A stretch of 64,000 bases of DNA. Origin: Chelatococcus sambhunathii. GTDB lineage: Bacteria; Pseudomonadota; Alphaproteobacteria; Rhizobiales; Beijerinckiaceae. Location of the stretch: NCBI RefSeq assembly GCF_001418005.1, contig NZ_LIOL01000002.1, positions 118,990 to 182,989 on the forward strand. The letters are read 5' to 3'. This document shows, one piece after another, positions 9,552-18,300 of this stretch (positions are counted from its first letter, which is position 1; every line of letters begins with the position of its first letter). The notes beneath the pieces were generated by a model, which saw only the letters and a program-made list of their open reading frames with translations, did no database searches and was not told where the DNA came from. A program made the position numbers and the translations under genes.

Positions 9552-11207
9552 ATGGCCTCCTATCAGTATGTCTACCACATGCGCGGCCTGTCGAAGACCT
9601 ACCCTGGCGGCAAGAAGGTCCTCGACAACGTGCACCTGTCCTTCTACCCGGGCGCCAAGATCGGCGTGCTGGGCGTCAACGGCGCCGGCAAGTCGACGCT
9701 GCTCAAGGTCATGGCCGGGCTCGACAAGGAGTTCACGGGCGAAGCCTGGGCGGCGGAAGGCGCGCGCGTCGGCTACCTGCCGCAGGAGCCGCAGCTCAAC
9801 CCGACGAAGACCGTGCGCGAGAACGTCATGGAAGGGGTCGCCGGCGAAAAGGCAGTGCTCGAGCGCTACAACGAGCTCGCCATGAACTACTCGGACGAGA
9901 CGGCCGACGAGATGACGCGGCTGCAGGACGAGATCGAGGCCAAGGGCTTGTGGGACCTCGATTCCAAGGTCGACCAGGCCATGGATGCCCTGCGCTGCCC
10001 GCCGGACGATGCGGAGGTCGCCTCGCTGTCGGGCGGCGAAAAGCGTCGCGTTGCGCTGTGCCAGCTGCTTCTCGCCCAGCCGGACCTGCTGCTGCTCGAC
10101 GAGCCGACCAACCATCTCGACGCCGAGACGGTGGCTTGGCTCGAAGGGCACCTCAGGACCTACCCGGGTGCGATCCTGATCGTCACCCACGACCGCTACT
10201 TCCTCGACAACGTCACGGGTTGGATCCTCGAACTCGACCGCGGCCGCGGCATTCCGTACGAGGGCAACTATTCCTCGTGGCTGGAGCAGAAGCAGAAGCG
10301 CCTCGCCCAGGAGGGCCGCGAGGAGGAGGCGCGCCAGCGCACGCTGGAGCGCGAGCGCGAGTGGATCTCGGCCTCGCCCAAGGCTCGCCAGGCCAAGAAC
10401 AAGGCGCGTATCCAGCGCTATGAGGAACTGGTGCGGAAGGCCTCGGAGAAGGCGCCCTCGACGGCCCAGATCGTCATCCCGATTGCCGAGCGGCTGGGCA
10501 ACAACGTTATCGAGTTCGATGGCCTCACCAAGGGCTTCGGCGATCGGCTGCTCATCGACGGGCTGTCGTTCAAGCTGCCGCCCGGCGGCATCGTCGGCGT
10601 CATCGGGCCGAACGGCGCGGGCAAGACGACCCTGTTCCGCATGATCACCGGTCAGGAGACGCCGGACGCCGGCACCATCACCATCGGGGAATCGGTCAAG
10701 CTCGGCTATGTCGACCAGTCGCGCGACGCACTCGACGACAACAAGACCGTCTGGGAGGAAATCTCCGGCGGCAACGATGTCATCTATCTCGGCAAGCGCG
10801 AGATCAACTCGCGGGCCTATTGCTCGGCCTTCAACTTCAAGGGCGGCGACCAGCAGAAGAAGGTGGGCATGCTCTCGGGCGGCGAGCGCAACCGCGTGCA
10901 TCTCGCCAAGATGCTGAAGTCGGGCGCCAACGTCCTGCTGCTCGACGAGCCGACCAACGACCTCGACGTCGACACCTTGCGTGCGCTGGAGGAGGCGCTG
11001 GAGGATTACGCCGGCTGCGCCGTCATCATCAGCCACGACCGCATGTTCCTCGACCGCGTCGCCACCCACATGCTCGCCTTCGAGGGCGACAGCCATGTGG
11101 AGTGGTTCGAGGGCAACTTCGAGGACTACGAGGAAGACAAGAAGCGCCGCCTCGGCATCGATTCCACGATCCCGAAACGTATCCAGTACAAGAAGTTCTC
11201 GCGCTGA
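9552..11207 (+). CDS. ettA: Energy-dependent translational throttle protein EttA (ABC-F)
   Basis: A 551-residue soluble ABC-F ATPase that binds the ribosomal E site and gates elongation according to the ATP/ADP state. It has two nucleotide-binding domains: Walker [10 protein letters not shown] (about 40-48) and GPNGAGKTT (about 352-360); signatures LSGGEKRR (about 159) and LSGGERNR (about 441); Walker [12 protein letters not shown] and [11 protein letters not shown]. Between them lies the charged coiled-coil PtIM linker (about 243-320) that contacts P-site tRNA. No membrane domain is present. Length is within a few residues of E. coli EttA. It ends at a strong terminator. Confidence 0.96.
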   Translation: MASYQYVYHMRGLSKTYPGGKKVLDNVHLSFYPGAKIGVLGVNGAGKSTLLKVMAGLDKEFTGEAWAAEGARVGYLPQEPQLNPTKTVRENVMEGVAGEKAVLERYNELAMNYSDETADEMTRLQDEIEAKGLWDLDSKVDQAMDALRCPPDDAEVASLSGGEKRRVALCQLLLAQPDLLLLDEPTNHLDAETVAWLEGHLRTYPGAILIVTHDRYFLDNVTGWILELDRGRGIPYEGNYSSWLEQKQKRLAQEGREEEARQRTLEREREWISASPKARQAKNKARIQRYEELVRKASEKAPSTAQIVIPIAERLGNNVIEFDGLTKGFGDRLLIDGLSFKLPPGGIVGVIGPNGAGKTTLFRMITGQETPDAGTITIGESVKLGYVDQSRDALDDNKTVWEEISGGNDVIYLGKREINSRAYCSAFNFKGGDQQKKVGMLSGGERNRVHLAKMLKSGANVLLLDEPTNDLDVDTLRALEEALEDYAGCAVIISHDRMFLDRVATHMLAFEGDSHVEWFEGNFEDYEEDKKRRLGIDSTIPKRIQYKKFSR

Positions 11208-11224
11208 GAGAGACCCTTGTTGCG

Positions 11225-11258
11225 AGCGCCCGCAGGATGATCCCGCGGGCGCTTTTCT
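11225..11258 (+). terminator. Terminator of ettA
   Basis: A perfect 9-bp inverted repeat AGCGCCCGC / GCGGGCGCT (11225-11233 and 11245-11253) followed by TTTTCT, 18 bp after the ettA stop. It abuts the stop codon of the convergent hemolysin-III gene. Confidence 0.88.
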
Positions 11259-11958
11259 ATGCGCTCAGGACGGGGGTCAGCGCGCGCAGCACAGCTGCAT
11301 AGTGCACGCCGGCGGCGGCGACGACGAAGCCGTGCCAGATGGCCGCCTGAAAGGGCAGGCGTTCGGCAAGATGGAAGACGACGCCGACCGAATAGAGCAC
11401 GCCTCCGACGGCGATCAGCGCCAGCGTGGTCAGGCCGAGCGCATCCGTCAGCGGGGCAACGGCGACAGCGCCCGCCCAGCCCAGCGTGAGATAGGCGGCG
11501 ATCGTCAGGCGGTCGAAGCGGCGCGGGAAGAACAGCTTCAGGCAGGCGCCGGCGATGGCCGCGAGCCAGACGAAGCTCGTCAGGCCGACGGCCCAGGGGC
11601 CGCCGAGGCCGAGCGTCGTGAAGGGCGTGTAGGTGCCGGCGATCATCAGGAAGATGCCGGCCTGGTCGAACTGGCGCAGCTTCTCCTTGCGCGGCGACGC
11701 CGGCGCCAGATTGTAGGCGCAGGAGCAGCCAAGCATGACGAAAAGGCCGAGCGTGTAGAGCGCCACGGCGGGCAGGGCACCATAGGCGCCGCCGTGCAGC
11801 ACGATGCCGACGAGCACCACCGCGCCGACGCCGGCGGCAACAAGGCCTATGACGTGCACGACCGCATCGGCCACGATCTCGCGGCGCGTGCGCGGCCGGC
11901 ACGCGAAGGTCGACAATCTCCTTGCTGATCCGGTCGAGCCGGACGACGCGCGCGTCAT
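11257..11958 (-). CDS. Hemolysin III family protein (PAQR-type seven-TM)
   Basis: A 233-residue inner-membrane protein with seven hydrophobic segments. It has the conserved metal-site layout of the hemolysin III / PAQR family: an early His in VHVIGL, FLMIAGTYTPF, and late His residues in WHGFVVAAAGVHY. The family resembles adiponectin-receptor ceramidases; bacterial function is unproven and the name hemolysin is historical. The N-terminus has about 25 polar and basic residues before TM1, so a start a little downstream is possible. It is convergent with ettA. Confidence 0.88.
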   Translation of the reverse strand: MTRASSGSTGSARRLSTFACRPRTRREIVADAVVHVIGLVAAGVGAVVLVGIVLHGGAYGALPAVALYTLGLFVMLGCSCAYNLAPASPRKEKLRQFDQAGIFLMIAGTYTPFTTLGLGGPWAVGLTSFVWLAAIAGACLKLFFPRRFDRLTIAAYLTLGWAGAVAVAPLTDALGLTTLALIAVGGVLYSVGVVFHLAERLPFQAAIWHGFVVAAAGVHYAAVLRALTPVLSA

Positions 11959-12147
11959 GCCCCTGGCCGTGAGCTTGGTTGCTGCCTCACGGCACAGGGT
12001 GGATGCCGATCATGGCAGCATGCTGACGGCACGAGCCGGCGCCGCTGATCCCGTCTGTCGCAAGTCGGGTGTGCCCGACTTGCTCCTTCCGGACCCCGTC
12101 CCGGGCGAGCCCGAGCGTGGCGACGGGAGGTTGCCGGCCGGCGTGCT

Positions 12148-13683
12148 TCAGCGGGACGGGCCGTCGCCGCGGCGGCGGGCCGGGCGCATGAAACCGATGC
12201 CGTCCATGCGCTCGGCGCCGGCCGGGCCATGACCCTGGCCCTGACCACGGTGGTGGTCGCGCTGCTGCGGCTTGCCGCTGCCCTGCGCGGCCTTGGCCGG
12301 CCGCTGGCCATCACGGCGGGACGCACCGTCCTGCTGGCGCTGGCCGTTGCCCTGGCCGAGGCCGCTGCCGTGACCATGGCCGTTGCCGTGACCCGGCGCC
12401 TTGCCGGCACTGTGGTGGCCCGGCTGCGGCGTGTTGCGGCTGCCGCGCGGAGAGTGCCGGCCCCTGCCAGTGGCGTTCTTGCCGGGGCCGTTCCTGCCGC
12501 CGCCGTTGCGGCCCTGTGGGCGGGCTTCGGCGGGCTCCTCCGGCTCGGCGCCCGGATTGGCGCGCCGGTCGGTTGCCGGGATCTTCTGGCGCGTCAGCTT
12601 CTCGATGGCCCGGAGATAGGCGCGCTCCTCACCGTCACAGAAGGAGATGGCGCTGCCGTCGGCGCCGGCGCGGGCCGTGCGGCCGATGCGATGCACGTAG
12701 GATTCCGGCACGTTCGGCAGGTCGAAGTTGATAACGTGGGTCACGCCGTCGACATCGATGCCGCGGGCGGCGATGTCCGTCGCAACAAGGATGGGCGTCT
12801 CGCCGGTGCGGAAGCTGCCGAGCGCGCGCTCGCGCTGCGACTGGCTCTTGTTGCCGTGGATCGCCGCGGCCCGGATGCCGTCCTGTTCGAGGTGGCGCAC
12901 CACGCGGTCGGCGCCATGCTTGGTGCGGGTGAAGACGAGCGTGCGGCCGAGCTTCTCGCCCTTCAGGATCTCGGCGAGAAGGTTACGCTTGCGCGCCGTC
13001 TCGACGAAGATGACGCGCTGGTCGATGCGCTCGGCCGTCGTCGCGACCGGCGTCACCGAAACCTGCACCGGGTCGTGCAGCAGGTCGGACGCAAGCGCGG
13101 CGATCTCCTTCGGCATGGTGGCCGAGAAGAAGAGGTTCTGGCGCTCCTTCGGCAGGCGCTGCACGATCTTCCGGATGGCGTGGATGAAGCCCATGTCGAG
13201 CATCTGGTCGGCCTCGTCGAGGACCACGACCTCGGTCTCGGCAAAGCTGACGGCACCCGTCTGCATGTGGTCGATCAGCCGGCCGGGCGTCGCGACCAGC
13301 ACGTCGAGGCCGCGCGCCAACGCATCGGACTGCGGCCGGTGGCCGACGCCGCCGAAGATCACGGCGGTGCGCAGGTTGAGGTGGCGACCATAGGTGCGGA
13401 AGCTCTCGCCGATCTGGCTGGCGAGCTCGCGCGTCGGACTCAGCACGAGCACGCGGCAGCGCCCACGGCCCGGGCGCTTCGGCGCGCTGGCGAGGCGGTG
13501 AAGGATGGGGAGGGCGAAGGCCGCCGTCTTGCCCGTACCCGTCTGGGCGATGCCGAGCAGGTCGCGGCCGGAGATGACATGGGGAATGGCCTGCGCCTGG
13601 ATCGGCGTCGGCTGCTCGTAACCCTCGCTCTCCAGTGCCTTGAGCAGCGGTTGGGCGAGGCCGAGATCGGAAAATGAAGTCAC
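12148..13683 (-). CDS. rhlE: DEAD-box ATP-dependent RNA helicase, RhlE-type
   Basis: A 511-residue RNA helicase used in ribosome assembly and RNA decay. Core motifs are in order: Q-motif with F4 and PTPIQ, AQTGTGKT (46-53), PTRELA, GG, TPGR, DEAD (about 159), SAT, then VFTRTKHGADR, ATDIAARGID and HRIGRTAR. After about residue 375 comes a low-complexity tail rich in Gly, Arg, Asn, His and Gln, typical of RhlE-like RNA-binding extensions. Only an ATG near 13683 precedes the Q-motif, so the start is well supported. It is monocistronic. Confidence 0.94.
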   Translation of the reverse strand: MTSFSDLGLAQPLLKALESEGYEQPTPIQAQAIPHVISGRDLLGIAQTGTGKTAAFALPILHRLASAPKRPGRGRCRVLVLSPTRELASQIGESFRTYGRHLNLRTAVIFGGVGHRPQSDALARGLDVLVATPGRLIDHMQTGAVSFAETEVVVLDEADQMLDMGFIHAIRKIVQRLPKERQNLFFSATMPKEIAALASDLLHDPVQVSVTPVATTAERIDQRVIFVETARKRNLLAEILKGEKLGRTLVFTRTKHGADRVVRHLEQDGIRAAAIHGNKSQSQRERALGSFRTGETPILVATDIAARGIDVDGVTHVINFDLPNVPESYVHRIGRTARAGADGSAISFCDGEERAYLRAIEKLTRQKIPATDRRANPGAEPEEPAEARPQGRNGGGRNGPGKNATGRGRHSPRGSRNTPQPGHHSAGKAPGHGNGHGHGSGLGQGNGQRQQDGASRRDGQRPAKAAQGSGKPQQRDHHRGQGQGHGPAGAERMDGIGFMRPARRRGDGPSR

Positions 13684-13952
13684 TTATCGTCTTTCATGGT
13701 GCGCGCCGGACACGCCGCCGGCAACGAGCCGAAGCGGGCGCACGAACGCGGGGAAACGAACGCCCCGCGTGAATTGGGCTGTTCCGGAGGGATCGGTCGC
13801 CGGACGAACGGCTCAATCGACGAATGAACGTCGCTCACGCAGCCGAACGTGAAAGGGAAACGATGCGACCCGCGCCACATGTGTCTCCTGGCGGGTGCTT
13901 TGTCAAGGAGGGGCGTGCAATGCCGCTCCATCGACGTGCGCACCATTGCGTC

Positions 13953-14042
13953 GTCATGCCCGCGCTCGTCGCGGGCATCCACGCCGTGACGCTCGCGCGG
14001 GGTTGAAAGGCGTGGATGGCCGGGACGAGCCCGGCCATGACG
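13953..14042. repeat. REP-like palindromic element, copy B
   Basis: A canonical copy: GTCATGCCCGCGCTCGTCGC plus GGGCATCCACGC, a 20-30 nt spacer, then GGCGTGGATGGCCGGGACGA and GCCCGGCCATGACG. Each half folds as its own hairpin, and the outer ends GTCATG / CATGAC are complementary, so the whole unit can form a larger cruciform or RNA stem. Confidence 0.88.
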
Positions 14043-14096
14043 AACGGGGAGGTTGTGCCGCGCTCTTCCCGCTCCCTTTGCGTAGCCGTCTCCACC

Positions 14097-14183
14097 GTCA
14101 TGCCCGCGCCTGTCGCGGGCATCCACGCCGTGACGCTCGCGCAGGATTGAAAGGCGCCATGGCCGGGACAAGCCCGGCCAAGA
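14097..14183. repeat. REP-like palindromic element, copy C
   Basis: A second copy in the same orientation, 54 bp after copy B and nearly identical through GCGGGCATCCACGCCGTGAC. The right half ends in GCCCGGCCAAGACGCG and is followed by short CCAAGACGCG repeats, suggesting slippage or decay of the right arm. Confidence 0.85.
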
Positions 14184-14317
14184 CGCGCGGCCAAGACGCG
14201 CGGCAAAGATGCGCCGTCAAGACGCGCGAGAAGCCGAATCCGCACGGTTCAGGCCCTCCCTTCCTTGCCGCCCAAACAGGCAGATGCCCGGCCTGCGTGG
14301 GAAAGTGTATGCAGTTA

Positions 14318-14334
14318 TGTCTAGACAATTGACA
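14318..14334 (+). promoter_or_regulatory. Predicted HutC operator and -35 box of the transporter operon
   Basis: The perfect palindrome TGTCTAGACA (14318-14327) contains GTCTAGAC, fitting the GTMTAKAC consensus of the HutC/GntR subfamily. It is identical in its core to the site at 26051-26060 between hutI and hutF. One base later comes a perfect -35 hexamer TTGACA (14329-14334); the matching -10 is poor (around 14352-14358). The site is 67 bp upstream of the substrate-binding-protein start. A repressor bound here would block RNA polymerase. The sequence match is seen directly; control by HutC is inferred. Confidence 0.65.
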
Positions 14335-14393
14335 CCGGGGCTGCGGCGTGCTGCCATTCAATGAAGAGGGGTCAACGGACCGGGAGACACGTC

Positions 14394-15344
14394 ATGAAGC
14401 GCACTTCGGCATTCGGGCTCGCTGCAGCGATCCTCATCGGCGCGGCGGGCACCGCATCGGCGGCCAACACGCAGGTGGTCATCGGCATGAGCGGCTGGAC
14501 GGGCTTTGCGCCGCTCACGCTCGCCAAGGAGGCCGGCATCTTCGAGAAGAACGGCCTCGACGTCACCATCAAGAAGATTCCGCAGGCGAGCCGGCACCTC
14601 GCCATCGCCTCGGGCGACATCCAGTGCGCCGCGACGACGGTGGAGACCTGGGTGGCGTGGAACGCCAATGGCATCGCCACCAAGCAGATCTTCCAGATGG
14701 ACAAGTCCTACGGCGCCGATGGCATGGTTGTGCGCAACGACATCCAGTCGATCAAGGACCTGAAGGGCAAGAGCGTCGCGGCCTCCGCGCCGGGCACCTC
14801 GCCCTATTTCGTGCTCGCCTGGATGCTGAAGCAGAACGGCCTCTCCGTGAAGGACGTCAAGGTCGTCAATCTCGAGCCCGGTCCCGCGGCCCAGGCCTTC
14901 GTCGCCGGCCAGAACGACGCGGCCATGAGCTACGAGCCGTATCTCTCGACCGTGCGCGACAAGCCGGAGGCCGGCAAGATCATCGCCACGACGCTCGACT
15001 ATCCGGTCGTCATGGACACCTTCGGCTGCACGCCGAAGTTCCTCGAGGAGAACCCGCAAGCGGCCAAGGCGCTCGCCGACAGCTACTTCGAGGCGCTCGA
15101 CATGATCAAGGCCGACGAGAAGAAGGCCTTCGAGATCATGGGCGCCGACGTGAAGCAGACGGGCGAGCAGTTCGGCAAGTCGGCCCAATACCTGCGCTGG
15201 CAGGATCGCGAGGCCAACCGGACCTTCTTTTCCGGCGAGTTCGAGAAGTTCTCCAACGAGGCGGCCGATTTGCTTCTCGAGATCGGCATCATCAAGCAGA
15301 AGCCGGACATTTCGAAGATCGTCGACACCAGCTTCATCAAGTGA
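14394..15344 (+). CDS. ABC transporter substrate-binding protein, NitT/TauT (SsuA-like) family
   Basis: A 316-residue periplasmic binding protein. The first 23 residues (MKRTSAFGLAAAILIGAAGTASA) are a Sec signal peptide with an AxA-type site. The mature part starts with the fold typical of SsuA/TauA/THI5-like proteins (IGMSGWTGFAPLTLAKEAGIFEKNGLDV). The ATG at 14394 has GGGAG 6 bp upstream; an in-frame ATG at 14361 would spoil the signal peptide. Permease and ATPase genes follow on the same strand. The family imports sulfonates, nitrate, thiamine precursors and other small acids. The upstream HutC-like operator suggests an imidazole compound (histidine, urocanate or imidazolepropionate), which is inference. 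Confidence 0.9.
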   Translation: MKRTSAFGLAAAILIGAAGTASAANTQVVIGMSGWTGFAPLTLAKEAGIFEKNGLDVTIKKIPQASRHLAIASGDIQCAATTVETWVAWNANGIATKQIFQMDKSYGADGMVVRNDIQSIKDLKGKSVAASAPGTSPYFVLAWMLKQNGLSVKDVKVVNLEPGPAAQAFVAGQNDAAMSYEPYLSTVRDKPEAGKIIATTLDYPVVMDTFGCTPKFLEENPQAAKALADSYFEALDMIKADEKKAFEIMGADVKQTGEQFGKSAQYLRWQDREANRTFFSGEFEKFSNEAADLLLEIGIIKQKPDISKIVDTSFIK

Positions 15345-15391
15345 GCCTTCGGCGGCTTCACCTGAAGCCCGCACCTTCCATGCGACCGGCC

Positions 15392-15413
15392 GCTCCCTCG
15401 CCAGCGAGGGGGC
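15392..15413 (+). repeat. Hairpin between the binding-protein and permease genes
   Basis: The stem GCTCCCTCG / CGAGGGGGC (one G-T wobble) with loop CCAG lies in the 111-bp gap after the substrate-binding-protein stop. It has no T-run. Such hairpins often protect the upstream message, so the binding protein is made in excess of the permease and ATPase; that role is inferred from position. Confidence 0.5.
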
Positions 15414-15455
15414 GGAGTGGGCGCGGCTGACCGGAAACGGCACGAGCGGAACGTC

Positions 15456-16232
15456 ATGCTGAGACCACTGGAACCGATCGGGCAGGGCGCGCGCATCGTC
15501 CTCGGCATCTCCTTCTTCATCCTCTTCGTACTGGGCTGGGGCTTCGCCACCTTCGGCGGCTATGTCTCCCGCACATTCCTCGCCGATCCGCTCACCATGG
15601 TCGCGGACGGCTGGGCGCTCCTAGCCGATCACGGCTTCCTGTTCGACATCGGCGTCACCATCTGGCGCGTGGTCGGCGGCTTCGTGCTGGCGGCCATCGT
15701 TGCCGTGCCGCTTGGCATCCTCATGGGCGCCTACAAGCCGATCGAGGCCTTCTTCGAGCCCTTCGTCTCCTTCGCGCGCTATCTGCCGGCCTCGGCCTTC
15801 ATCCCGCTCCTCATCCTGTGGGCGGGCATCGGCGAGGTGCAGAAGCTGCTCGTCATCTTCATCGGCTCGGTGTTCCAGATCATTCTCATGGTCGCGGTCT
15901 CGGTGGGCTCCACCCGGCGTGACCTCGTCGAAGCCGCCTACACGCTCGGCGCACGCGACACGGGCATCGTGCGCCGCGTCATGATCCCGGCCAATGCGCC
16001 GGAGATCGCCGAGATCCTGCGCCTCGTCCTCGGCTGGGCGTGGACCTATGTCATCGTCGCCGAGCTCATCGGCTCCTCGTCCGGCATCGGCCACATGATC
16101 ATCGACAGCCAGGCGCTGCTCGCCACCGGCCAGATCATCTTCGGCATCATCGTCATCGGCCTCATCGGCCTCGTCTCCGATTTCCTGTTCAAGGCGGCCA
16201 ACCGCTGGCTCTTCCCGTGGAGGCTCGCGTGA
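15456..16232 (+). CDS. ABC transporter permease, SsuC/TauC-like
   Basis: A 258-residue inner-membrane subunit with about six TM segments. The BPD_transp_1 domain carries the cytoplasmic EAA loop around EAAYTLGARDTGIVRRVMIPANAPEI (here E-A-A-x3-G, read at about residues 162-188). The fold and length fit the SsuC/TauC/NrtB group. The ATG at 15456 gives a short N-terminal stretch before TM1; upstream in-frame starts at 15417 would add 13 polar residues. Its stop overlaps the ATPase start by 4 bp (GTGA), indicating translational coupling. Confidence 0.92.
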   Translation: MLRPLEPIGQGARIVLGISFFILFVLGWGFATFGGYVSRTFLADPLTMVADGWALLADHGFLFDIGVTIWRVVGGFVLAAIVAVPLGILMGAYKPIEAFFEPFVSFARYLPASAFIPLLILWAGIGEVQKLLVIFIGSVFQIILMVAVSVGSTRRDLVEAAYTLGARDTGIVRRVMIPANAPEIAEILRLVLGWAWTYVIVAELIGSSSGIGHMIIDSQALLATGQIIFGIIVIGLIGLVSDFLFKAANRWLFPWRLA

Positions 16233-17014
16233 CCAAGCTCGTCATCGACAACGTCTCGCGCATCTTCCCGGGGGTGCGCGGCGGGGCGCCGGTGACGGCG
16301 CTGACGCCGACGAACCTCTCGGTCGCGGCCAACGACTTCATCACCATCCTCGGCCCCTCCGGCTGCGGCAAGTCCACGCTGCTGCGCATCGTCGCCGGGC
16401 TCGACAGGCCGAGCGCGGGCGAGGTGCGGCTCGACGGGCGCCGCATCACCGGCCCCGGTGCCGACCGGGGCATGGTGTTCCAGTCCTACACGCTCTTTCC
16501 CTGGCTCACGGTGGCGCAGAACATCGCCTTCGGCCTCAGGGAGAAGGGCCGGCGGGAAGCCGAGACCAGGGACATCGTCGCCTCCTATATCGACAAGGTC
16601 GGCCTCAGGGGCTTCGAGAACCACTGGCCCAAGCAGCTTTCCGGCGGCATGCAGCAGCGCACGGCGATCGCCCGCGCGCTCGCCAACGACCCCGAGATCC
16701 TGCTGCTCGACGAGCCCTTCGGCGCCCTCGACAACCAGACCCGCTCGCTGATGCAGGAGTTGCTGCTCGGCATCTGGGAGCGCGAGCGCAAGACGGTCCT
16801 GTTCGTCACCCACGACATCGAGGAGGCGATCTTCCTCGCCTCGCGTGTCATCGTCATGTCGGCCCGGCCCGGGCGCATCAAGGCCGACCTCGCCGTCGAC
16901 CTGCCGCATCCGCGCGATTACAAGATGAAGACGAGCCCCGAATTCTCGGCGCTGAAGGCGAGACTTACGGAAGAGATCCGTGTTGAAGCGGTGCTGGCGG
17001 CGACAGAACACTAA
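16229..17014 (+). CDS. ABC transporter ATPase, SsuB/TauB-like
   Basis: A 261-residue nucleotide-binding subunit. Walker A is GPSGCGKST, the Q-loop region is MVFQSYTLFPWLTV, the signature is LSGGMQQR, Walker B is LLLDEPFGALD, and the H-loop is FVTHDIEEAIFLA. All key residues are present. The GTG start at 16229 overlaps the permease stop (GTGA) and has GGAGG at 16218-16222. It is the last gene of the three-gene importer; a 134-bp gap follows before the unrelated HdeD-like gene. Confidence 0.93.
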   Translation: MTKLVIDNVSRIFPGVRGGAPVTALTPTNLSVAANDFITILGPSGCGKSTLLRIVAGLDRPSAGEVRLDGRRITGPGADRGMVFQSYTLFPWLTVAQNIAFGLREKGRREAETRDIVASYIDKVGLRGFENHWPKQLSGGMQQRTAIARALANDPEILLLDEPFGALDNQTRSLMQELLLGIWERERKTVLFVTHDIEEAIFLASRVIVMSARPGRIKADLAVDLPHPRDYKMKTSPEFSALKARLTEEIRVEAVLAATEH

Positions 17015-17148
17015 AATTTACGGAAAACTGCGCCGCGCATTTCTTTGCCATTGTTCGGCCTGGGCGCTATCCTTACCAAGTATCGGGTGAGTCGGGCTGC
17101 TGTCCGGGCCCGCTTCCCGTCCCTCAGGCGGACAGTCGCGGGGGAGCA

Positions 17149-17715
17149 ATGGCCAATACGCTCAACGAGAGTCCGCTCGGCGTGGCCGTCGGCGAGGTGC
17201 GGGCGAAGTGGGGCTGGTTCGTCGCGCTCGGCGTCGGCCTGCTCGTCTTTGGCGGCATAGCCTTCGCGCATCTCTTCGTCGCGACGGTCGCCACGGTCTA
17301 TTACGTCGGCGCGCTCATGCTCGTCGGCGGCATTATCGAGATCGTGCATGCCTTCGGCGTCAAGACTTGGGGTCGCTTCTTCTTCTGGCTTGCGAGCGGC
17401 CTCATCTACGCGGTGGCCGGTTTCTTCGCCTTCTACAACCCGCTTCTCGCCTCCGGCGTGCTGACGCTGCTGCTCGCCGTCTCGCTCATCGTCGCCGGCC
17501 TCATCCGCATCTGGGTTGGTTTCAATGCCCGACCGGAGAAGGGCTGGGGCTGGATCGTCGCCGCCGGTCTGTTGACGCTTCTCACCGGCCTCATCATCGC
17601 GGCCGGCTGGCCGGTGAACAGCCTGTGGGTGCTGGGCCTGCTGCTCGCGATCGATCTCATCTTCCAGGGCTGGGCCTTCATCGCCTTCGGCCTCGCCCTC
17701 AAGGCGGCGCGCTGA
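17149..17715 (+). CDS. HdeD family (DUF308) membrane protein
   Basis: A 188-residue integral membrane protein with six predicted TM helices in two similar halves, as in DUF308/HdeD proteins; E. coli HdeD is linked to acid resistance at high cell density. The ATG at 17149 is preceded by GGGGGAG 2-8 bp upstream. It sits between the transporter operon and hutD, convergent with the hut arm; nothing in the sequence ties it to histidine metabolism. Confidence 0.88.
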   Translation: MANTLNESPLGVAVGEVRAKWGWFVALGVGLLVFGGIAFAHLFVATVATVYYVGALMLVGGIIEIVHAFGVKTWGRFFFWLASGLIYAVAGFFAFYNPLLASGVLTLLLAVSLIVAGLIRIWVGFNARPEKGWGWIVAAGLLTLLTGLIIAAGWPVNSLWVLGLLLAIDLIFQGWAFIAFGLALKAAR

Positions 17716-17718
17716 GCG

Positions 17719-18300
17719 TCAGAGGCGCCAGAGGTCGACCGTGTAGACAGTTGCGGGGCCGTCGGCTGCGAGGCTGACGGCCTCCTCGTCGATGACGACG
17801 GTGTCGGCGGGGTTCAAGGCCGCCGTGCCGTCATCCGTCCGAAGGGTGACGGCCTCGCGCGTCGCGATGACGAGGAGGAGGTCGCCGAGGCGCGGCAGGG
17901 CGCGCGGGCTTTCGACTGCGACCCGCTGCACATGGTGGCGCCAGCGCCCGCGGCGCGTCATCACGTTGAGGTCGGTGATCGGGGCGCCGGCGAGACGCCC
18001 GGTCACGGCGACATCGGCCGGGAAAGCACAGGGCGGCGTCGCCGCATCGATGAGGACCTCGCCCCGGCCGTCGAAGGCGAGGGTGAGCGCCGGGCCGTCG
18101 AGGAGCGACAGCGTGCGGTCGATCCCCGGAAAGACCGAGAACGGCCCGTCGCTCGCCACGCGCGCCATGCTCACGCGCCAGTCGAAGGTCTCGAGCCCGG
18201 CCCCTTCGGGGAAGGCGGCGATCTCGGTGGTCTCGCCGCCGCCGTTCTTCCACGGCATGACGCGATAGTCGCCGGCACGGAGAATGCGCATGAGCCTCAC
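17719..18300 (-). CDS. hutD: HutD family protein
   Basis: A 193-residue (or 190 if started at the ATG at 18291) cupin-fold protein of the HutD family, encoded in many hut operons. In Pseudomonas it is thought to limit overaccumulation of hut intermediates and binds small acids such as formylglutamate. The family start is visible (YRVMPWKNGGGETTEIA), as is the mid-region RVSMARVASDGPFSVFPGIDR. The GTG at 18300 overlaps the acyl-CoA dehydrogenase stop (GTGA). It is the last gene of the hutI arm and ends 3 bp from the convergent HdeD-like gene. Confidence 0.9.
   Translation of the reverse strand: MRLMRILRAGDYRVMPWKNGGGETTEIAAFPEGAGLETFDWRVSMARVASDGPFSVFPGIDRTLSLLDGPALTLAFDGRGEVLIDAATPPCAFPADVAVTGRLAGAPITDLNVMTRRGRWRHHVQRVAVESPRALPRLGDLLLVIATREAVTLRTDDGTAALNPADTVVIDEEAVSLAADGPATVYTVDLWRL

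Larger units (their letters stand above)
13684..14393. other. 710-bp intergenic region between rhlE and the ABC transporter
   Basis: It holds two REP-like palindromic elements and, at its right end, the operator and promoter region of the transporter operon (each listed separately). The few open frames here read through the palindromes and give repeat-derived peptides (MPALVAGIHA and MAGLVPAIHAF types); I do not call them genes. Confidence 0.75.

Noticed and set aside
13824-14332. Short open frames in the rhlE-transporter gap
   Set aside because: They run through REP-like palindromes and give the repeat-derived MPALVAGIHA / MAGLVPAIHAF peptides, with no RBS.
17149-17715. HdeD-like gene as a member of the hut/transporter system
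   Set aside because: It lies 134 bp after the ATPase gene with its own good RBS, has no HutC site, and the family is not linked to imidazole metabolism.
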